The position numbers were made by a program, and so were the translations under genes. From the NCBI GenBank assembly GCA_003024985.2, contig PXIH01S0003577.1: a stretch of DNA of 11,296 nt; one strand, given 5' to 3'. The first letter of the stretch is position 1; the number at the start of each line of letters is the position of its first letter. Of this stretch, positions 6,460 through 11,296 are shown piece by piece. The notes below the pieces were generated by a model. The model did no database searches and was not told where the DNA came from. It was given only the letters and a program-made list of their open reading frames with translations. The DNA is from Euperipatoides rowelli. Its lineage: Eukaryota > Onychophora > Udeonychophora > Euonychophora > Peripatopsidae.

Positions 6460-7480
6460 TAATTCTTAATAAGCCTCTTTCACATGGACAGACTTTGCAG
6501 TCAAGACATAGTTGAACCATCATATTATCCAGTACTGTTCTGTGAAGGTCCGGCATTAGCAACACATATTTATATAAAAAATATAAAAAATAAAATTTAC
6601 GGCTACAATACAAACAATGACAAATTCTACCACCATCTGAGACATGTTAAAATTAGTTTCTTTTTACTCCTCACTTTTTCAATTAAACAAAATATCAAAA
6701 CCAAGGGAATGTAGTTCATTGCCATATATTAAAGTACTGTATACAGAATGAAAGAATATCAAAAGAGAAGTTTTGTTATTATTATTATTTTAACTTTGAG
6801 TTCAAATGTTATGCAAAATATAATATGCGTTAAAATAGATATTGGTACCATACTGTAATTGTGTATTAGACGCTTCATTTAGGAATTTAAAGTTGTTGTT
6901 TTTTCAGCTTGTAATAGTAATAAACGATTCAGATAATAATTATTTTGTTAGCCTGAATTCATTTTTTTTCTTCAGAACAAATATTAAATATTATTTGTGA
7001 AGTTATCACATTCATTAAAAAAATAATTGATAATCAAAGCAGGTGTTTGTTTATTTATTTATCTACTAGTTGAAAATTCCATTGTGAATTGAAATACAAC
7101 AGGGCCCTAGATATCCCCATCCCCCTGATACCTCCTCTCCCCATCCCTCCTACAATCATTTAAGAAACGATTAAAAATATAAATCTCTTAATGAGAGAAC
7201 GTATGTTTCAAAATATTCAAATGAAAAGAATATATGGTTTTTATTAGGTTAATCTGTATTACAGTATATCTTATCTTATACTAAATGCTAATAATAATAA
7301 TAATATAAAATAGTTTTATATCTAAATGCGTGTAATTTAAGCATGTGAAAAATGTTACGCATGCGCTTTTCTATAAAGATGAGTGACCATTGCTGTTTTA
7401 TTTTGTAGGATTACAAAAAAAAAAAAACACATGCATCTGTTAGCAAACTATTATATTACTAATTTAAAAGCCCGTCAAAG
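6460..7480. other. AT-rich non-coding stretch with simple repeats
   Basis: The 76-codon open frame at 6484-6714 is K/N/I/Y-rich, has no recognisable motif and is judged a chance ORF. A C-rich tract lies at 7114-7153 (runs of CCCC and CCCCC), giving a G-rich minus strand. An (AAT)n microsatellite is near 7289-7304. Nothing else was identified. Confidence 0.5.
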
Positions 7481-7486
7481 ATGACG

Positions 7487-7553
7487 GATACAGCATCATC
7501 TATGGACAGAAAATAGAGTGAAAACATTTTTGTCCATAGATGTCTCTGTATGC
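7487..7553. repeat. Pre-miRNA-like hairpin of about 67 nt
   Basis: The 5' arm is GATACAGCATCATCTATGGACAGAAA (7487-7513) and the 3' arm is TTTTTGTCCATAGATGTCTCTGTATGC (7527-7553). They pair through CATCTATGGACA/TGTCCATAGATG and ATACAG/CTGTAT with a three-base internal mismatch, leaving a loop of about 13 nt. Weaker pairing continues outward (GATGAC near 7480 with GTGAC near 7557). The fold suits a miRNA precursor but equally a decayed palindromic repeat. No match to a known miRNA comes to mind. Confidence 0.6.
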
Positions 7554-7871
7554 AGCGTGACAGGACATCATGATCAAACTGGCCTTGTATTATAGTTAGA
7601 TTGTAGTCACACTAATTGTATAATATGGATGTAATATCAAAATAATTTTTATTGTATGAATGATATAATTAATATATTCCATGGAGTTGTGTTAGCATGG
7701 CTTTTAAGATAAATTAATTTGGCTGAGAAACGGATAACATGTACATTCTAATGTAAAATCTTTGTCCATGGTTGATAACTTGATAGGTGTTCAGCCGTGT
7801 TTGTAATATATGTTCATATGACAGCGCCTTTGTTCTAGCGATTGTACTGTTTTATTTGTGTTTCACAAGAG

Positions 7872-8094
7872 GTTTTTCATGGAAAGGAAGGATGGGGTGG
7901 GGTATTATTAAATTTTTTAAACTACAAAAATAAGATTCCATTGTTATTGGGTAGGTGTGGACTGGAATCTTTTCTGTCCGATGCTTTTTGCAAACTTGGA
8001 TAGGGCACACAAGTTTGCAAAACAATGGAATCTTATTTTTGTAGTTTAAAAAATTTAATAATACCCCACCCCATCCTTCCTTTCCATGAAAAAC
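7872..8094. repeat. Perfect 74-bp inverted repeat with 75-bp spacer
   Basis: Positions 7872-7945 and 8021-8094 are exact reverse complements over 74 bp, including the GGATGGGGTGGGG block and the AAATTTTTTAAACTAC block. The spacer 7946-8020 holds a nested 13-bp inverted repeat, TTTTGCAAACTTG (7986-7998) against CAAGTTTGCAAAA (8010-8022). There are no mismatches at all, unlike every transposon in the window. Either it is very young, it is kept identical by conversion or palindrome-mediated repair, or it is an inverted-chimera assembly artefact. If transcribed it would form a long perfect RNA duplex. Confidence 0.95.
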
Positions 8095-8099
8095 AACTT

Positions 8100-9310
8100 G
8101 GGAGCTGACTTCCCGTAGAAACCATATATGGGTGAGGGCTCATAGGTGAGCAAATTAACTTGTTTATGCATTCAATGATAGAAAAAGTTTTAATTGAATG
8201 TGCAAAGGGAGAGAAAAATAAATTCTAGTGCTACAAGTGGCTTGATTTTGTAAAGTTTGTGCCAACTGTCATTTAATTTAAATTAAAAAAAAACAGGGAC
8301 AAACAGCACGAAAAGTGGAGTGTCTAAAACAGGGATGAATAGAAGGCCTAAGTGAAATGTAAATCACATAAGTCTATCTGGTTCTACACAAATGGAATAC
8401 AAGTAAGAGAAGAATAAAAAAATTAATTGCTGATTATTTTGGTCACTCTCTAATTTATATACATATTTAAAAAGCACAGACAATGCAGTTAAATTTGTAA
8501 AAAGTATTGAATTAAAATTTTAAAATTGACTATTTTAATATCCATTGTGAATATAATAATAAAATGCGTAAAATTTTTAATGTCAGATTTAAATCTTTGG
8601 ATTTTTAGAACTAACATGTGAAAGGAGGTGGGAGGGGGGGGGGTAAGTATTTCATCAGAGCCTCGATTTGAGTCGTTTCAATTTGAGTTTCATCATTGAG
8701 TCATAGATAAATAAAGTCTTTTTCATTTTCAGTTTTTTTATTTTTCATCATAGAGTCATTTGTAAAATACTGTAATATTTCTTAAAAATACTAAGAAACA
8801 TTATTATGTTTAATTATTTTTTTAATTTAATATTCTATTTATTCATTAAGTTAAAAAAAACTATTTTTTTAAAGTGTCTTTTAAAAATGTTTTGCTCAGT
8901 TGTTTTTAATCGACCTTTCATTTTTAATTAATCTGGTCTCAATTTGCCCTCCTTCCTAAAATGACATCTTTCTTTCTCTTTATTGTTTTAGATAAAAATG
9001 ACAGGAAAAATACAATTTTGTTTCTTTTTTTTTATACAGTACCATAAATAAAGATCCTGTATGTATTATCTCTTACATTTCCATATATTCCTATAGAAAT
9101 TTAGAACTCATTTGGATTTGAGTTGAATATTTTAAGAACCAAACTACAGTTCAGATCAAGGCTCTGGTGCTGGGGGGGGGGGCATTGCCCTACCTTTACA
9201 ATGTCCATCTCCTACCTTGAAAAAAAAGGGATCTTTTTAAGTTTCCCCCCTAATTTTTAAATAAGCAAATTTTTAATTATTCAAAACTTATGTAATTTGA
9301 ATGAATTATT
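8100..9310. other. AT-rich non-coding stretch with G-runs
   Basis: No coding frame or transposon ends were found. G-rich tracts occur at 8624-8643 (GGAGGTGGGAGGGGGGGGGG) and 9172-9182 (G11). Short FEL-type words such as ATTTGAGT and TCATCATNGAGTCAT recur between 8661 and 8760 without forming a clear array. Confidence 0.45.
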
Positions 9311-9563
9311 GGTTAAATCCCGTAATCTGTCCACCAATGTAATTAACGTTAAGAGTTGAGTGACAACTAAAACATAGCAGCGAATGGAATTAGTATTTTT
9401 ATATTGACGATTTTAGTATATTTTTCTTTACAGTCCTAACCTTGCCGCAACCCTGAACCCTAGGATAATCTAGATGTGAAATAATCTTTTGTTGAGCGCC
9501 GATCTAGATAATTTCAACTTACTACCGTCAGCCATATTGGTGGGCAGTTCAGGGAATCTGACC
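9311..9563 (+). mobile_element. MITE, family 1, copy B (about 253 bp)
   Basis: This is a direct-orientation relative of 4450-4709. Its TIRs are clearer here: the left reads GGTTAAATCCC..AATCTG and continues TCCACCAATGT, while the right, reverse-complemented, reads GGTCAGATTCCC..AACTG and continues CCCACCAATAT. The repeat is about 30 bp. Bases next to the ends (ATT on the left, AAA on the right) do not give an obvious target duplication. The interior carries the CCTAACCTTGCC...ACCCTGAACCCTAGGATAATCTAGA-type core and no coding capacity. Confidence 0.82.
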
Positions 9564-9788
9564 AAAAAACCTAAACTTGAAATTTGAATGCCCTCTCATA
9601 TATTTTTCATCCTAGCTACAGTCCTCTCTGGTGTAACCACTGTAAATGCTTGACTTGATTTTTTTTAAAGTGATGACTTTAACATAAAAAAAAAAAAAAT
9701 AATAATCCTCTGTTAGCCTACCTTTATTTTGTGATTTTGATTTTTCAATTATATACTTAAAAGTTTTTTAATTAATTTTTTTTTTATT

Positions 9789-9818
9789 GCACAGATATCA
9801 TTAAAATTATATCTGTGC
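9789..9818. repeat. 10-bp perfect hairpin
   Basis: GCACAGATAT (9789-9798) and ATATCTGTGC (9809-9818) surround CATTAAAATT. T-runs lie on both sides. No associated gene is seen. Confidence 0.75.
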
Positions 9819-9970
9819 GATATAATTTTTTTTCTTCTAAGATTAGAATTAAATGAGTTGACTCATCAATTTATAATTGAGTAAGCCTACTTCTGAATCA
9901 AAATCTAATTTCAGTTAGGAAGAATCTGAAATTATCTTAATTCTGGAGATCAATCCTAGGTTTGTTTATT

Positions 9971-10020
9971 TATATAACTATATTTATTTCCCTTCCTAAA
10001 AGAAACATATAGTTTATATA
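9971..10020. repeat. Imperfect AT-rich hairpin
   Basis: TATATAACTATAT...TTTC pairs with GAAAC...ATATAGTTTATATA, with one bulge and a loop around CCTTCC. AT composition makes it weaker evidence than the other hairpins here. Confidence 0.5.
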
Positions 10021-10129
10021 TTGAAATATTGTATAAAGCCAAAACGTCCTCTGTCTGTCGTTTTAATTAATAAAGTTTCTATTCCCGTTAAAGTGTGGTG
10101 TGAAAATATCTCTGCCAAGTCTGTGTTGC

Positions 10130-10620
10130 TCTGATTTTTAGATGATTGGCTTAAGAATTGACAAGGCTGTCCTTTCCTACAGGAGCTCATCCTTCCATTA
10201 ATGAATATTTCTCTCTTCTTCCTCTTGTAAAACCTTTACCATTTCACTCCCTTGGAAATTTCCATCCCATTGCTTCAAACAAATGGAGCCTAAGCTCTAA
10301 ATTGGAAGGGCCCGTTTGAAACACATACAGTCGTAGCGTTGTAGAATTAAATTGTCATAAAGCTAACATGCATTGATTGTAATGGTGGTTTAGAGAAATT
10401 GTGGTACAGAACCTCGAGTCGCTTATTGTCTTGTAACCTAAATTGTTTGACATTTAAGACTGAAGCCAAGTCCTAATCAAAGGAATTTCTGCTCTGGGCC
10501 ACAGCTTGGAAGGCATCATTCCATAAGAGGCTTAATGCGCTAATTGTTAGTTTGCTATATCTTGTTATTTCCCTGCAGTCTAGGCTGATGGGATGTCAAA
10601 GGATAGGGAGCTCCCTGGTT
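10130..10620. other. Complex, lower-AT stretch; candidate conserved regulatory DNA
   Basis: Compared with the rest of the window this block has few homopolymers, no repeat hallmarks and more even base use. It contains homeodomain-type words: TCATAAA (10355-10361), CATTGATTGTAATGG (10371-10385) and CTTAATGCGCTAATTG (10531-10546). Also present are GGATGTCAAAGGATAG (10591-10606) and the near-mirrored GGAATTTC...GGCATCATTCC region at 10481-10522. No open frame spans it. The texture resembles animal conserved non-coding elements, but conservation cannot be judged from one sequence; ordinary unique DNA or an untranslated exon is possible. Confidence 0.3.
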
Positions 10621-11296
10621 GAAAAAAAAAATTGGAACCGAGACCCACACAAAATGATGGTTATTAGTTTTGTTATTGATAATTGAGTGACTAACTTGAT
10701 TGTGAAGCAGGCTCACTAGGCCCTTGCTTGTTCCAAAAGAGATTTCTCATATTATTGCTTTATTTCTTTCAAATAAAATGTAACCAGTAACCTAGGTCTG
10801 ATTTTAAAGCCTCCTCAAAGTTTCATTTTTGGGGTGGGGTCGGGGGGGGGGGGGCGGAGATTTCTTAGATTTAAAATAGATAATAACTTACTTGCCAAAA
10901 AAGCTGAAAATGGTGTTTAAAAGTGAGGCTATATTAAAAATAAAAATACAAATCATTTAACATGGAATTTTCAAAATGTTTTTTTAAAACAATCGAACAC
11001 TTCATGTTTTAATAGTCTGAATTGATCACAAATTTTTAAATTATAGTTTAACCCTTTTATATCTAAATTGAGAGGATAATCATTTTCTCCCTTAAAGGTC
11101 ACACAAAATGGAATTTTTTTTTTATAATTTCATATCAAAGAAAATTACTAAAAAAAATTATTCCACTTGGTTAAAAAAAATAAAGTTATTAAGAAATGAA
11201 ATTTATAATTTAGTTCTTTAAGCACCTCCCCCTCGGTATGGTATTGCTAAAATTATCCTGTAGGTAGGGTTGATTACAAGATATTGATGATGTAAG
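10621..11296. other. AT-rich non-coding stretch with a G-quadruplex motif
   Basis: Apart from the G-rich tract at 10831-10857, listed separately, this is A/T-run-rich DNA without coding frames or repeat ends that I recognise. Confidence 0.45.
10831..10857 (+). other. Strong G-quadruplex-forming motif
   Basis: GGGG-T-GGGG-TC-G13-C-GG provides at least four runs of three or more guanines with 1-2 nt loops, the classical intramolecular G4 pattern. It lies about 210 bp after the complex block at 10130-10620. Confidence 0.75.

Larger units (their letters stand above)
9564..10060. other. AT-rich non-coding stretch with two small hairpins
   Basis: Long A and T runs (about 9660-9700 and 9776-9786) and two hairpins, listed separately, are all that stand out. 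No gene was seen. Confidence 0.45.

Noticed and set aside
6484-6714. 76-codon ATG-started open frame
   Set aside because: Composition mirrors AT-rich DNA (many K, N, I, Y, F), no motif seen, and it starts just outside the pogo-like MITE with no sign of a gene.
8661-8760. ATTTGAGT/TCATCATNGAGTCAT recurrences as a tandem repeat
   Set aside because: Units are short, irregularly spaced and too degenerate to define a period.
11262-11284. TAGGGTTGATTAC as the start of a second hAT element
   Set aside because: Only about 8 bases resemble the TIR tip, and the CCGATTAATCGG subterminal motif does not follow.

Overview
The window looks like gene-poor, strongly AT-rich nuclear DNA from an animal, most likely non-coding. 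The evidence is the lack of long open reading frames, dense homopolymer runs, several superimposed eukaryotic DNA transposons (hAT, pogo/Tigger-like and other MITEs) and a degenerate RNA polymerase III-type tRNA-like sequence. Three isolated N calls (1994, 5332, 6074) point to a draft assembly. I cannot name the species; a marine invertebrate or basal chordate is a guess from general flavour only. I find no intact protein-coding gene, and I regard both sizeable ATG-started ORFs (447-647 and 6484-6714) as chance.

Layout. 1-815: AT-rich, unassigned. 816-2431: one complete but dead hAT transposon of 1600 bp, bounded by a perfect 8-bp target-site duplication (GTTTGAAT). It carries TIRs, subterminal CCGATTAATCGG palindromes, a roughly 550-bp tandem duplication of its left part, and a frameshifted remnant of the C-terminal half of the transposase. 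2432-2980: unassigned. 2984-3069 (minus strand): degenerate tRNA-like sequence with A and B boxes. 3550-4440: three long near-perfect hairpins and an 18-bp palindrome. 4450-4709 and 9311-9563: two copies of a MITE family with TIRs of about 30 bp. 5240-5506: a different MITE that shares their telomere-like CCCTAA-rich core. 6175-6453: pogo/Tigger-like MITE holding a 98-nt hairpin. 7487-7553: pre-miRNA-like hairpin. 7872-8094: a perfect 74-bp inverted repeat around a 75-bp spacer. 8100-9310 and 9564-10060: AT-rich with G-runs and small hairpins. 10130-10620: a less AT-rich, complex, low-repeat stretch with homeodomain-type sites, the only candidate for conserved regulatory DNA. 10621-11296: AT-rich with a strong G-quadruplex motif.

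Nothing here forms an operon-like or cooperating gene system. The biology is of transposon burial and decay, plus several inverted repeats that could give hairpin RNA if transcribed. The best-supported results are the fully delimited hAT element, the MITE family with a shared core, and the unmutated 74-bp inverted repeat.
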